64,000 bases of DNA from Amyelois transitella (GCF_032362555.1 NC_083518.1:4786501-4850500), one strand, 5' to 3'; positions 1-11,480 are shown, counted from the first letter of the stretch. A program made the numbers and translations. The notes: generated by a model from the sequence alone, not told the origin.

Positions 1-169
1 AATCCCTAATGATAAAATGAAGAGAGAAATATATTTTGTGTGCTCCACTCTCCGCAGTCTGTAAAAATCAGTCAGTCAATAGAAGGATCATCCACTTGGC
101 ATTCTCATCTTCAAACGGCAATACATTTCAATATAATCCCACAAGTATTTTAATATTTTAAGGTTAAGG

Positions 170-290
170 ATAAAAACTTAGGATTCTTTTTTAGGCGAAA
201 ATTGAGATTCATATAGTGTCAGGTTACTAGCCGTAACCTGACACTTTCTGAATCTCAATTTTATCACTAAACCATTCAACTAGTCTTGTG
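170..290 (+). repeat. SINE fragment with internal foldback
   Basis: This resembles the middle of the window's main SINE ('acttaggattcttttttaggcg'). It is followed by two copies of the 'ttgagattc...gtcaggtt' segment in opposite orientations, at 198-227 and 233-262, joined by a 5-base loop. It is a diverged copy rearranged into a hairpin. Confidence 0.7.
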
Positions 291-706
291 CCTGTTAGTG
301 TAAGACTCCGTAAGACAAATAGTTCGTAAGGAATATGCAACAATAAACACATTTCATTTACATTTTCCGAATAGTTTACATTTATATCTCAGCCTCAATG
401 GCAAACTGCTTCAAGCCCCGTTTCCATACACGAAATGGATGTCTCTTAAGTGTGTATAATTTTCATAAATTCTTTACGTGTAAAAACACTGGCAAATGTT
501 TTTAAAATAAGCAGTAAACGTGTAATTGAAAATGCAAAGAGGCAATGAATCACCACGACGGCTCACCGTGCCTGTTATATTAAACACTAGCTTACCGAAT
601 GATAAATATTTATATATCTTTGCACTATATCCTTCAAGCGCGCAATATATATTTACATGTATGTAGTACATTCAATAAATTTGGAGTAATATAAGACTGA
701 GTAGAA

Positions 707-790
707 GGATAATAAACTTGAGATTCTTCTTATAGGCGATGGGCTAGCTGTATGTCTCTAATATTATCTCAATTCCATCATGTAAATGAT
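707..790 (+). repeat. SINE fragment (main family)
   Basis: It contains 'ttcttcttataggcgatggg' followed by 'tctcaattccatca', the core of the SINE family whose fullest copies are at 40299-40554 and 62343-62612. Head and tail are missing. Confidence 0.65.
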
Positions 791-1867
791 TAAAATGCGA
801 TATGTATGTATGTAAGACTAGAAGTGGAAAGAACTCGTTTATGTATCGCTGCAACTGATAGTAATCACCACCATCATACATATTTTTTTACAAACAAACA
901 AACATCAGTCATCATAACTTTTTCATATCATTTGACAGCTTTATAACTGCAATGGAACACGACGACTAATTGTTCCTATAGTTTTAAGTACACATTGTAT
1001 GTAATTATTCATGTCTGTGCGTATATAGTCTATGGAAACTAGTAGGTACTTTCTTCTATTTACGTAAAGTAGGAGAACGTCAAAGAGAGATCTTGTCTAT
1101 CCCACTAGACTCATTGAGTTGACTCGTGGTGGGACAAACAGGAAGATTTTGTCCCATTAGTCGTAAAGAACAAGTGACACTACCGCAATCGTCTCAGTTG
1201 TCACCACGGGACAAGTCAATGGGACAAATGGAATGGACGTAATATTTTAATCGCAAAAGTCCCTTAGGTAAGTACCATTAACACTCACTGTAATCAGTTC
1301 ACCGAAGATCTTACTAAAAAAAATGATGAATTTTGATGATACAAAAGGAGTACGCAGGGAACACGCAGGGAACACCTTTCCTGCTACGGAAAATGGAAAA
1401 ATGTTCTCTGCCTACCCTTCCGAGAAGCCTGATTTATATTATGTACGAGAATATAAAATAATGAAAAGAGATGATAGATTAGCCCTTTAGAAGTAACTTA
1501 TTTTGTAGTGTTTTTCTGGTAATTCCCACGAGAGATAAGCCCCGGACAAAAGTCTTTATATCAAGTCTTTATCTTTTCATATCAAGGCTTCATCCCCCAC
1601 GGGCAACACAGAGTCAAAATCAATAGTGTCCGATAGATCAGAAGGGCCCGTTTGTCCAGCTGAATTACAATGATAAAAAATTTGGATTCAGATAGTCTTA
1701 AAATAAACATAAAACATTTGTTTCTACAAGATCAAACAGCTATGTTGGCGCATTATCACAATATCGTTATCACACGAACAGCGATAACGAACTACGTGTC
1801 ATCTTTGATACAAACATATAACGAGTACGTTAGCTGAAGCAAATTAAGACTTATCAGTAAATCATGC
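791..1867. other. Intergenic, no feature recognised
   Basis: AT-rich sequence with no sizeable ORF. The stretch around 1085-1235 contains several related 'gtgggac/gtccca' words in both orientations (a loose imperfect inverted repeat). I could not assign it to a known element. Confidence 0.4.
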
Positions 1868-2040
1868 ACACATACAGCACGGCTTTATGCCTTACGGGGT
1901 AGAGAGAGCCATAAGTCTCGGTCTAGATTCCAAAGCCACGTTCAGTTGGAATCTTTATATGGTAAAAAAAAATTAGTATCCCAATTTTATAAATCTTTTT
2001 CTTAATCAACTTTAACAAAATGCACGATAAGACAAGGACT
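1868..2040 (-). repeat. Diverged SINE copy
   Basis: It reads 'cacggctttatgccttacgg', then 'ggtagagagagcc', then 'gccacgttcag' in the order expected of the main SINE on the minus strand. Many substitutions make it an old copy. Confidence 0.6.
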
Positions 2041-2303
2041 TAATTATATCTCTTACAACCTGTAGGATATACGGGACAGGGGTGGAGTGTTCTGATTTAA
2101 AGTACTTTCTTGGGCAATGTTATAGGGCATGTACAATCTAATTAGTATAATCCAATTATGAAGTTTCGTGATAGATGCTGATATGTCTATTCCGTTATAT
2201 ACAGTAAGATAAGGCTGCTTCTATGCTGACCGGCTTGTGAAGAAACATGCCAGCTGCTCTTCTTCATATAAAAGTTAATGTAAGGTTTCCCATTAAAATT
2301 TTT

Positions 2304-2560
2304 AACATAACATATAATCATGTCTAATCGCATGCGGGGTAGAAAGAGCCAACAGTCATCAAAAGACTGAAAGACCAGGTTCAGCTGCTTGACTTAATGA
2401 TAGAATTGAGATTCAAATGGTGACAGGTTGCTAGACCATCGCCTAAAAGAGGAATCCCAAGTATATAAGCCTATCCCTTAATCGCCTTTAACAATATTCA
2501 TGGGAAAGAGATGAACTGGTCCTATTCTTTTTTCCATTTGTGCCAGGAACCACACGGCAT
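2304..2560 (-). repeat. Near full-length SINE copy
   Basis: It runs from a tail remnant ('acatataatcatgtct') through 'ggggtagaaagagccaacag', 'gagattcaaatggtgacagg' and 'ggtcctattctttttt' to the 'aaccacacggc' head. The order and length match the fullest copies of the family. Confidence 0.8.
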
Positions 2561-2825
2561 TTTAAGTTTTTTTCATTTAGACTATATGAACTCACCTGTA
2601 CGTGGCTTTTGTAACAACTGACTTTAAATATGTGTGATAAGAATTTAACTGCGTAGGCCTGTGTTTAAAGTACTATATTTATCTTACTTTACTTCTAATT
2701 TATAAAAAACTTCGCTAAGCCTAAAACTCATCTTAACTTACTAATGCTATAAAGCTAAAAAACATATTTTAGTTATAATGCATTAATAATATTTAGCATT
2801 CTTTGCCAGTATTTTTAGAACCCTT

Positions 2826-2920
2826 CACTTACGTGGTAGATAGTCTTCAAAAGACTAAAAGGCCACGTTCAGCTGCATGACTCTGATGGATTGAAATTAA
2901 ATTAGTAACAGGTTGGATTA
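2826..2920 (-). repeat. SINE fragment
   Basis: It keeps 'agtcttcaaaagactaaaag', 'gccacgttcagctgcatgac' and 'gtaacaggttgg', the tail-proximal half of the main SINE on the minus strand. Confidence 0.65.
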
Positions 2921-3242
2921 TACTGAAATGTGTTTTCGTTTTAAGATATAATTATGATAGATACCTCATAACGATTGTCCGGATATTATATATGATATTA
3001 TTTCATTTCCATTGAAATATCATGGTCCACCCACATTTTCTCATCTTCATCCTTGCCAATTCATTATTTGTTGATTCATAAAAGACTTATATGCGGGGGC
3101 TGTGAAATCGTCCTCAGTCCGACATGACTCACCGAAATTCGATGAGTTAACGCCAAATACTGGTGCATTGACGTCATGACATTGATATTTTATGACCTCA
3201 TGGTTCTTATAAGTTAAATACACACTAGAATCTTACCATGCA

Positions 3243-3400
3243 TATGTATACTTCTTTTGCTTCATCCTCATTCATAACTCACTTCACGCAAGTTCATTAA
3301 GGGTATTTTTGGCCTAAATTTTCGCCAGGACATCTCTGATCCAATCATTCTTTCGCCTACCTAGGCAAGGCCCTTCCAACGTTCCGAATCACACTTCCCT
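3243..3400 (-). repeat. RTE-type LINE 3' region, diverged
   Basis: It matches the segment at 20566-20766 in order: 'cttcttttgcttcatcctca', 'ttcataactc', 'cgccaggacatc', 'cctaggcaaggcccttcc'. On the minus strand such segments encode the C-terminal end of an RTE-like reverse transcriptase polyprotein. This copy is decayed. Confidence 0.55.
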
Positions 3401-3920
3401 TGTATATTTGCTTGGTCACCTGCTTTCTTACATCCTCTCCGTAAAACCAAACCCTCTAAGCATTCTGTTAATTCAATTAAATACCTATTAAAAGTATTTT
3501 AAAAATTAATTCTTGTTTCCTTATTCCGCCTTTCTGCTCGGAGTTTGTCTCCTCACCCAACAATTGTTAGATTTTGGTCTTGAAATAATACTCGTAAACT
3601 CGTCGGATCACTCAAAGCTTTTGACATTGCAACCGGAAATACAGCAAGAGTATTGTGATTAAACATATGCAAATATCACATTAAACTTAACCGTTACTTA
3701 TGCTGTTTCTTTATAATAAATTTTACTTTTAAATCTTGTGTGTTGGTCTCATAAGTATTTTTTAGATGCAGTAAGAATCAGCCAAAAATAATTCTAATGT
3801 TGTTAAAGTATTTAAACCTAAATGCCTGCATACTATAAAGTTTGTTAAAATCAAAAAAAAATTCAGTAAAACTAGGAACATAATAAATAAACATGCTTCC
3901 ATTTATCGAACAGTGCATCC
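3401..3920. other. Intergenic, no feature recognised
   Basis: AT-rich sequence between a LINE remnant and a GC-rich island. I see no coding signal, RNA gene or clear repeat. Confidence 0.4.
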
Positions 3921-3923
3921 ACA

Positions 3924-4076
3924 TTAAGTTTCACCTTTTATAACCTCAGTGAAATTAGCATAACATATTGAAAGCGATTCAACATGGCGTCCGAATAGCA
4001 GCTCTGCGAGCGACCTCGCGCCGCCACCGCGCCGCGTCAGCGCAGCGTTTCCCGGAAATGGCCGCCTGTCCGCCAT
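3924..4076 (-). CDS. Possible first coding exon of a leftward gene
   Basis: An ATG at 4076-4074 in strong context (aacaaaATGGCG) opens a frame beginning MADRRPFPGNAALTRRGG and continuing to 3924 without a stop. Composition is Arg/Ala/Gly-rich and GC-rich, unlike the flanks. Possible donors (GTGGCG, GTCGCT, GTTATA) exist, but no following exon lies between here and the left edge that I can recognise. It may only be the chance ORF of a GC-rich promoter or 5' UTR. Confidence 0.2.
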   Translation of the reverse strand: MADRRPFPGNAALTRRGGGARSLAELLFGRHVESLSICYANFTEVIKGET

Positions 4077-4165
4077 TTTGTTGGTTGCGCCCGCGCACGC
4101 TTCGATCTGACACTCTGTCGCGCGGTGATCGACACGTTTCACAGGCTCGGAATGTAATCAACTAA
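3960..4165. promoter_or_regulatory. GC-rich promoter-like island
   Basis: A roughly 200-bp island rich in C, G and CpG stands out in AT-rich flanks. It holds several ATGGC(G/C) contexts on both strands, including 'aacaaaatggcggacaggcg' on the minus strand. That is the ATG-spanning motif seen at many animal housekeeping promoters and resembles a YY1/Pho site. I infer a transcription start region. It could serve the (+) BRMS1-family gene 3.6 kb downstream, a minus-strand gene running out of the window, or both. Confidence 0.45.
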
Positions 4166-7100
4166 TTGATAATGTTGTTTGCCATATTGTTAGAGTAAGT
4201 TTTATGTGGCAATTAAATTGTTTGCTCGAACATTAAGATGGTCTCATATTACAAAGTCTTTGTTATTTGTTGATTCTTATTTCTGTACAGGGAACTTTCT
4301 TTCATATGACTAATGCTATGATACAAATATTAATATAAATGAAAAAACATACCATTTTTATTTTGAATAAAACCTGTTACGACTATGAATATCTTTGACG
4401 ACTATGAAAGTCTTTTGCTTTTGGCTCTGGCAACCCCTCAAAGCTATAAAAATGTGATATTTGTGTGTATGTATCAAAACAGATACCAACTGAGCTTCAG
4501 TTATTGGAAGCTGCCTTTAATATGCCACAATCGAGTTTACCCTATCTTCTGAACCAAGATGTTAAATTGTTTGATAGACTTACAGATTCCCTTTACTTAT
4601 AGACCCTGGATTGATACAATACCAAATACCATTGCCGAATAAAAATATCTGCTGTCTGTTCTTTATAAATACTCATAATTCCAGTAGCAGTTCTTCACTT
4701 TTTCTTGATAAAGAATTAAAAAGTACGCACACTAAAATACAAATCTAAAGAAAATACAATATTGTTTTAGAAGAACAGTTAGCTGTCGTAATAATGTGTA
4801 ATGTTATTTCTAAGTTCTATTTTAATTGAGATTCAAGCAAATCATTTGTTCAAAATTTAACCTTGTGTTGTATGTATGTACAGAACTGTTAAAAATATTT
4901 CCTTTATTTCTTCTAGTTCTGTATACCCCATAGACGTGAAAATATTGAACGTATAATTGCAAGGCCATGCACGTCGGCAACGAAAGATTATTATTATGCG
5001 CGTAGTATCGATCATCTTTTGTCCTCGCCTCTACCTGGGTACGCACCCTACAGGTCTTCAATTAACCGAGCCATGCGTTTTTGCCCTTTTTACTTTGGGG
5101 CGTTTCATTTTAAGCCATATTTCGATTCAGTGGCGCATAGACGCCGGATGCAATCACAATTTCGTATGTAGATTAATGTTGTTCTCGTTTACAATGTTGC
5201 TTGCGATAATTATAAAGGGTACAATTGAATTTTGTTACTGATATCAGTAGATATTGCTATGTCTAATGATAATAACTTGATAAATATTAAAGGGACTTTC
5301 TATTAGATGCAATATTTCTTAACTATTGAAATAAAAGATTTAGCAAAATTATATCACTTACTTTTATCATTTTTTTTAATTAGACCAATCACCTACTTAC
5401 GTCTCTGATCCCTATATATAATACATGCCTTCAAACCCCGAAGTTTAAAGGTAACGATGACATTTCGATATACATATTTATCCCTTACGAGATTATAAGA
5501 AAATTACTTTTAAAATCTGCGTGAGATAAAGCACAAATTGTTTTGCAGAGTTATATTAATAAACCCCATTAGAACACGTTTCGTGGGAATATCGAGGAAT
5601 CCTCTAGACCAGATACGAAACCTTTATGCCAATTTAAAATTTCTATATCCAGCGGTTTGGGCCGAGCGTCATTCTCTTTATATATATTTAGAAAATTAAT
5701 CATTGTACCAAAAATAATTAACATTCACCGTATTAGGATTGGTAAATGTGATTTCACACGGCTAACCTTATAGTATTGAAATGAAGCTGGTTTGTCTGCC
5801 TTGTGTTAGAATACAATTCGTCAGTCCTTCACGTCTTGTATCTGCGAATCGTCCTCACAACCGGTTTTGTCGAAATTACCGACTATACAGACACAACGTG
5901 ACTAGGGCATAGAAAGTTAGTCAACACAATTCATGATTAACATTATTCGTCGGATTAATTGTTAGTCTTCAACTCATAATGTTATGAGTAATATTAAACA
6001 ATATAAACTCTCAATCAATATTTAACTTAATATTAAATTAAAAATATTAATATACAAGTAAACTCTCCTTTTATAAATATGCTTAAATCGTCATTCTGTT
6101 TATTTAATTTGTTGCCAATGGAATATAATAATACCTATTTATTTTAAAGCATGATTTGTCTCATCTGTTATTCTCTTTAATTTGAAACACTGTGTCCGCC
6201 GTTGTAAAAATAAGTCTACACGAAACACAGGCGATTCTTACATGCGATTTATGGACAATTCAAACGTTTTAAGGCGTTTGGTGATGCATTCGAATGTTAA
6301 ATTTTATTAAGCTTAGGAGTATATACTTAATTTTAAGAACTTGGCAACAAGATGACGTTGGAATCTTATTTTTATCGAGCTGTCTTATCACCGACTAATG
6401 CCTTCATGCAACCAAAGCTTGCATGCAAGAAGAAAGATCTCAGAACAGATAGATACTCGTATCTATGGGAAATATGAAGCCCTCCGGGAGAAATTAGTGA
6501 TTTTGTGTATCTGGGTCATCAAGATATTTTTTTATACTTGACATTCTTCTTTTAGGTGATTATCTCTAAACTCGATTCATTAATTGACTATCGCTTAAAC
6601 AGTTTTTTTTCATTATGCCAATATTTTTTAAATATTCGTTTATAATTTTTTTTAAAGACAGACTTCGACATTTAACGTCTGCAATACAAAAAACAGTTTT
6701 ATACAAAATCCATATTTTATAAAAATACCTTAGAGGTAAAATTTAGATGAAAAAAAATAAGTTAAAAATTTTACTATTATAACTGCAGTTACGACAAAGC
6801 TCAGATGAATACTTGATCCACTTGACTACGGGCACAGTTTATCGTAATTATCGTTTCCATTTTTAAATTTCACAAAGAAATGTATGAAATATAATAATAT
6901 ACTTTTTATGAAAACTAAACTACGCTACCGAAGTCAAAGCTATCGATTAAGGCGCTGAAAATTTGTGTCTAATATGAATAAGACCTTAGAAGTGTAAAGT
7001 TACAGCTACGAACATACACGAGATCATTTCACCGTTACCGTGGGAACCCGGATAATTGACTTATCTTCTCGGTTGTTGATAAATTGAGCGTGAACAATTT

Positions 7101-7784
7101 GAATTTCGAAGTAATGTTTCTCTTAATTGGGAGCATCTTTGTTTTTAACAGAAGTATTTTTTTGAAAAAGAAATATCTTTTCCTTGGGGTTTGGATTCCG
7201 TGGAAATTTTCAAAAACCCTTTTTAGAGACCGCCTTTTCTTCAATACTCGTATAAAAATATCTAAATAATTACAGCTAAATCCGATGAGCGGTTTCGGCC
7301 CCGAACCATTGTGGCGAAGAAACTTACAAAATGAGAGAGAGAGAGAGATCTTTTTTATATAATCAGTAGATATTTCAATATGTATTAATCGCAAACAAAT
7401 TGAGCTATCAAAAGTTTAATGATTTTATAGGATACTTACACACCGATAAAAAAAAAACTAACATTGAGTAACTAGCCAGTTTTAATAATCCTGTACAGTC
7501 AGCAGGACGGTTGCAAGAGAGTAGAAGCACTGAGTTCACCTAACCTAAAGTAAAAACAATACCAAAGGCCTACGTTGAGGGCCGAAGCCGGAATCATCAG
7601 TATTTATAAAAGACTGTTCACACAATTTCAGTACAAATGCATATATTTCAGGGAAGGATAATTGCCACTAAACTGACTGACCTCTGTTACTACGTACACC
7701 ATGAACACTATTGGTTCCGTTAATAAATGTTCACACGTACATAATTTAACAGTTAAATAATACGCTTATTTTCCTTGTTCGCAG
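4166..7784. other. Intergenic or intronic AT-rich stretch
   Basis: No exon was recognised. The N-terminal coding exons of the BRMS1-family gene ending at 8018 would be expected here if that gene starts at the 4 kb island, but none of their hallmark coiled-coil sequence was seen. A 119-codon minus ORF at 7035-7394 and the opposing ORFs near 4822-5241 look like chance frames. Short SINE scraps occur near 6540-6560. Confidence 0.4.
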
Positions 7785-8018
7785 AGTGAAAAATGGCTGA
7801 CCTATGAGAATATGAAAGAGGAAATTTTAGAAAAAATTCGCAAATTGGAAGAAGAACGGCACACCGTCGACTTGTGGTCGTGCGGCGCCGAGTGGGGAAG
7901 AAAACGAAGGAAGAGGCAAGTCACCGTGTCTCCCCCCTACGTGGTATACATGCTGCCTGATGCCGACATCATGGAGGACTGGAGGCTGGTCAGAAAATTG
8001 CTGGAAAGAACGGATTAG
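7785..8018 (+). CDS. Brms1: BRMS1/Sds3-family protein, last coding exon
   Basis: This is the C-terminal part of a breast-cancer-metastasis-suppressor-1-like subunit of the Sin3-HDAC corepressor, a nuclear chromatin regulator. The exon follows a good acceptor (ttccttgttcgcag, ending 7784) and opens SEKWLTYENMKEEILEKIRK. This aligns by memory with the human BRMS1 stretch SEKLLLYDTLQGELQERIQR, a coiled coil. It ends with a basic RKRRKR patch and PPYVVYMLPDADIMEDWRLV, matching GPYIVYMLQEIDILEDW of the family. It encodes 77 residues and then TAG at 8016-8018. The family is about 250 residues, so the first two thirds lie in other exons that I could not find. The ATG at 7812 is internal, not the start. 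A single isolated exon could also be a retained fragment, but intact splice and stop signals argue for a live gene. Confidence 0.85.
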   Translation, partial: SEKWLTYENMKEEILEKIRKLEEERHTVDLWSCGAEWGRKRRKRQVTVSPPYVVYMLPDADIMEDWRLVRKLLERTD

Positions 8019-8620
8019 ATTATATATTAGTATTTCTAAGGTTGTCGTGGAGTGCTCTTGATTTTTTTAAGGCAGATTTTGAAGACAATGACACGGCCAA
8101 TTATGTAAAAATATGAATGTTTCCTTCCTGAACCAAGCGTGTTGTCGATTGCATTATCAGCTATAGCTGAGAATGTATTGAAGCCTTAAAGGCTTCGGTA
8201 TCCACGAAGGACATCATGTTATATAAAACTTTAATTCTTTTAAGTTTTGAAGTTTGTATGGTCGGCTGTTGTCCGAAATGCGCAGCTTGAAAAAGTAAGA
8301 GATTGTAATCTAAACAATATTTATTGAGGGTGTTTTTCTCGACTATTAACTTAACATTGTATTATAATTTTAGTTCGGGGCAGAATCCTGTTAGTACTTT
8401 ATATTTCTCATTCACATTAATATGGTCAATATCTACTACATTCAATTTCACGTTTTCTAATGTGTATAAATATAAGATACTTGTATTTTTTTTAATATAT
8501 TATTTGTGTGTGTGAAATCATGTAATTTTGACAGATTTTTCACTAAGAATCACTTTTGATTCTAAAGTAATTAGTAAAGACAGAAGTAACATTCAATAAA
8601 AAAATTAAATTTAAGTGTTC
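8019..8620 (+). other. 3' UTR of the BRMS1-family gene
   Basis: AT-rich non-coding sequence after the stop. It ends near a canonical AATAAA at 8595-8600, the likely polyadenylation signal. Confidence 0.5.
8595..8600 (+). terminator. Polyadenylation signal AATAAA
   Basis: First clear AATAAA after the stop at 8018, within 'cattcaataaaaaaatt'. Its position fits a roughly 580-nt 3' UTR. Confidence 0.5.
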
Positions 8621-8696
8621 TATATAGGTATAATTTTATCCATAAAATAATATGAAGAAAAAAATGTTTGCATTTCTGTGTTTTTGTTTATTACGA

Positions 8697-8810
8697 ATAA
8701 TTTCAAAAACTACTGGACCTATTTTGATTGGATTGGAAGAAATTTGTCATGAAGAAAGACTAGACCTTCAGAAGTAACATGGGCTACGCGCTCAGACGTC
8801 AATTATTTTT
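8697..8810 (+). repeat. Dispersed repeat 3' fragment
   Basis: It contains 'aaaactactggacctatttt', 'gattggaagaaatttgtcat' and 'gtaacatgggctacgcg', phrases typical of the 3' part of the lepidopteran CCGCGACTTCGTC repeat family seen elsewhere in the window. Confidence 0.5.
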
Positions 8811-8899
8811 AGTACATTACCTTTATAATAGGCACCTGACCATACGATAACATTAAACGGAAAACCAAGTTGACGGTGCAGGGGATCGGCGGTCCCCGT

Positions 8900-10130
8900 A
8901 ATAAAATAATATAAGAATGTCAAATCCAAATGTGTCGTTTAGGTTAAAGTTATCTTGTGAGCACACCAAGCGGAGCGAGTGGAGATGAGCGGAAAGAAGC
9001 TTAGCGGTGTATGGATGTGCGACAAATGTGCCGCCGATAGCAACGACGAGTCTGTACAGATACAATGGGACAGAGTTCAGGCCACTATCACTGGTGCGGC
9101 CAAATCCGTTCTCGGTCTGTCAAAGGGCGGGCGTAAATCTAACAAGGAAACTTGGTGGTGGAACGACACAGTCCAGTGCCGTGTGGTTCCGGGCATCAAC
9201 AGAAAAAGAATAGGACTACTCCATCTCCTTCTCATGAGTGTCGTAAAAAGCGACTAAGGGATCGGCTTAAAAACTTGGAATTCTTCTTTTAGGGATGGGC
9301 TAGCAACTTGTCACTATTTGATTCTTAATTCTATCATTAAGCCAAACAGCTGAACGTGGCCTTTCAGTCTTTCCAAGACTGTTGGCTCTGTCAACTTCGC
9401 AGGGGATATAGACATGATTATATGTATGTATACTCTTCACTGGGAAAATCCCTGACCAGTGGCGGCTGAGCATTATTATCCAAGTCTACAAGGCAAGGGT
9501 GTGGCAACAATCGCGGCATTAAAATCAAGTCCCACACCATTAAACTCTTCGAGCGAATAATTGACTCACAGATTCGATCCGATCCGTATCAATATAGATT
9601 CCGCCCTAGTCTGGGAACTATGGACCCTGTTTTTGCCCTAAGGATTAACATGTAGGAGGCCTTCGACTGTGTTCCTCGACCTCACTCTGTTAGTGATACT
9701 AAACCCTTCCCCGTCAGGAGTTCACCAAGGCTCGGTCCTAAGTCCATTTCTACTCAGTGTGATATTGGATGAAGTGTCTAAAGGTACTCGTATTATAGAC
9801 TTAGTGAGGAACTCACATATCCGCGGAAGCCTTCATGTCCATGACATAGCAGACAAAATGTAGGAAGGAAGTCTCCTACGCTGGTACGGCCATGTCTTGC
9901 AGAAAACGGTTGACTTCTTGGGGAACAGATGTCTAGCAACGCCGCTACCGCCAGGCCCAAAAATACGCCAAAGATGATATGCGAGACAATGGACTGAAAT
10001 CCTAGGACGCCGAAAACCGGACCAAGGAAGGAGAAAAGTCGGAAGGCGGACCCTGGGCCCCGGCAAGGCAACACTTCTGTGGAGGGTGCAACCAAGAACA
10101 CGCAGACATGAGAGAGAGTGAGAGAAATAT
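8900..10130 (+). mobile_element. Decayed RTE-type LINE, interrupted by a SINE
   Basis: This is a broken non-LTR retrotransposon. Before 9178 one frame includes SNKETWWWNDTVQ, typical of the linker between endonuclease and reverse transcriptase in RTE elements. The frame resumes after a SINE insertion near 9432: 9540-9640 reads HTIKLFERIIDSQIRSDPYQ (reverse-transcriptase N-terminal part). 9669-9790 has GVHQGSVLSPFLLSVILDEV, the QGS(V/P)LSP motif. The catalytic YADD block is deleted or unreadable (HVHDIADKM in its place). 9875-10100 resembles the C-terminal 'LRWYGHV' region. Several stops and frameshifts show it is inactive. Confidence 0.75.
9178..9432 (+). repeat. SINE inserted in the RTE LINE
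   Basis: It has a head 'gtgtggttccgggcatcaac', a core 'cgactaagggatcggctt' and 'gggatgggctagcaacttgt', then 'agactgttggctctgtcaac' and a short TATG tail. It splits the LINE frame just after WWWNDTVQ. It is therefore younger than the LINE copy. Confidence 0.8.
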
Positions 10131-10554
10131 TTAGTGACTATAGATCTTCTACGCATTGTTCTAATGATCTTTTTACAAACATTTTTGGAGAAAGACACTC
10201 AGAGTGCGATTTTTATGTTACTTTTAGAGCACATTGGAGTTAGTAGTCTATCTCCTTTTTTTTACAATAAAATTTAATGTTGTTACTAGGTACTATTAAA
10301 TAGCTAGTACTACCAACTTATAAAACTTTTAGTTATTTATATCGCATTCACATTACAACCGTAAAATGCAAACGTGAAAATGAATAAATTTAAAGAGAAA
10401 ATTTTGTTGTTTCTTTTGATATCCTGTTATCCAAATAAAACTTTAATGATACCTAAAAATATGTATATTAAACATTATTTTACCTTTTAACTATGACTGT
10501 AGTCTTAATGCTACCCATAACGAGTTTTTTTTTAATAAGCTGATTTAAATTTAT
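10131..10554. other. Intergenic, no feature recognised
   Basis: AT-rich spacer without ORFs or clear repeats. Confidence 0.4.
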
Positions 10555-10745
10555 GCAGGTCTGGTAACAAAGAAAGTGCCAGCTACTTCTCTTCCCGTGC
10601 ACATTGTAAAAGTTAATGACCCAAGAGAATGGTTTCTTAACTTGAGAATCTGCTATCTATAGCAGATCTAGCAACCTGATACTATCTGAATCTCAATTCT
10701 ATCTCTATTCTTCCCTATAAGGAATCACGATGTGATTATATGTTA
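10555..10745 (+). repeat. SINE variant with a different head
   Basis: It begins 'gtctggtaacaaagaaagtg', then 'cttcccgtgcacattgtaaaa' in place of the usual GTGTGGTTCCCGGCACC head. It then joins the common core ('ctagcaacctgatactatct', 'gaatctcaattctatc'). Related head pieces occur at 2225-2290 and 12350-12425, so this is a second subfamily. Confidence 0.6.
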
Positions 10746-11085
10746 TGTATTTATGAATTTAATGAAGCTTTTCTCATTTTGATTAAATAATTAAAAACAT
10801 GATGCAAATTTTTTAAAGAACATTCAATAGCGTTTTATTTGGTATGCACAACATACTTCAGTCATTCATTCAATGAAGTACTCTTCTTCGATGAAGTCCT
10901 GTATTACGAGAAGTCAATATAAATAGAACGCAGCTGCATATGCATACTGCCTGACGCAACGTTGATTAATTATCATGACGCTTATTGTTGTCCCACCTTG
11001 GATCTTCGGCGTCATGTATCTATAAATATACCACGTTGAAACTTTATCACAGCGACATTTAGACGATTGATATATATACATAATT

Positions 11086-11350
11086 GTGCTTCCCGGCATT
11101 CAAGAACAGGACCACTCCCATATCTTTCCAATAGATGTCGTAAAAGGTGCTTAGGGAAGGGGCTGATAAGTTTGGCATTCTTCTTGTAAGCGATTGGCTA
11201 GCAACCTGTCACTTTGAATCTCAATTCCATCATAAGCCCTGTGATTAAGTCATGCAGCTGGTCATAGCCTTTCGGACTTTTCAAGACTGTTGGCTATGTC
11301 TGTCCCGCGAACTATATGGACGTGACTGTATGTTTGTGTGTATGTTTATT
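11086..11350 (+). repeat. Near full-length SINE copy
   Basis: Head 'gtgcttcccggcattcaaga', then 'aggaccactcccatatcttt', 'gctagcaacctgtcactttg', 'cttttcaagactgttggcta' and a TATG-rich tail. Moderately diverged. Confidence 0.75.
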
Positions 11351-11480
11351 TATACATACATATACGTCTTTATCTCTTACGGGGTAGACAAAGCGAACAG
11401 TCTCGAAGATATTTAATGCCAGCTTGATAGCTTGAGGATGAATTTGCTAGCGAATCGCCTTAAAGAATTTCCCAACTTTA
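11351..11480 (-). repeat. SINE fragment, opposite to its neighbour
   Basis: It reads tail-first ('catacatatacgtctttatc', 'ggggtagacaaagcgaacag') and so abuts the preceding plus-strand copy tail-to-tail. Confidence 0.65.

Noticed and set aside
4822..5241. Overlapping ORFs of 79 and 94 codons on opposite strands
   Set aside because: No motif or codon bias, one starts at a non-ATG codon, and they overlap antiparallel. Chance frames are more likely.
7035..7394. 119-codon minus-strand ORF
   Set aside because: Phe/Lys/Ile/Leu-rich composition follows from AT-rich DNA; no family resemblance, no splice context, and an opposing ORF overlaps it.
8979..9257. 92-codon ORF as a cellular gene
   Set aside because: Its first part is an RTE LINE linker and its last part is SINE sequence, so it is a chance fusion of two mobile elements.
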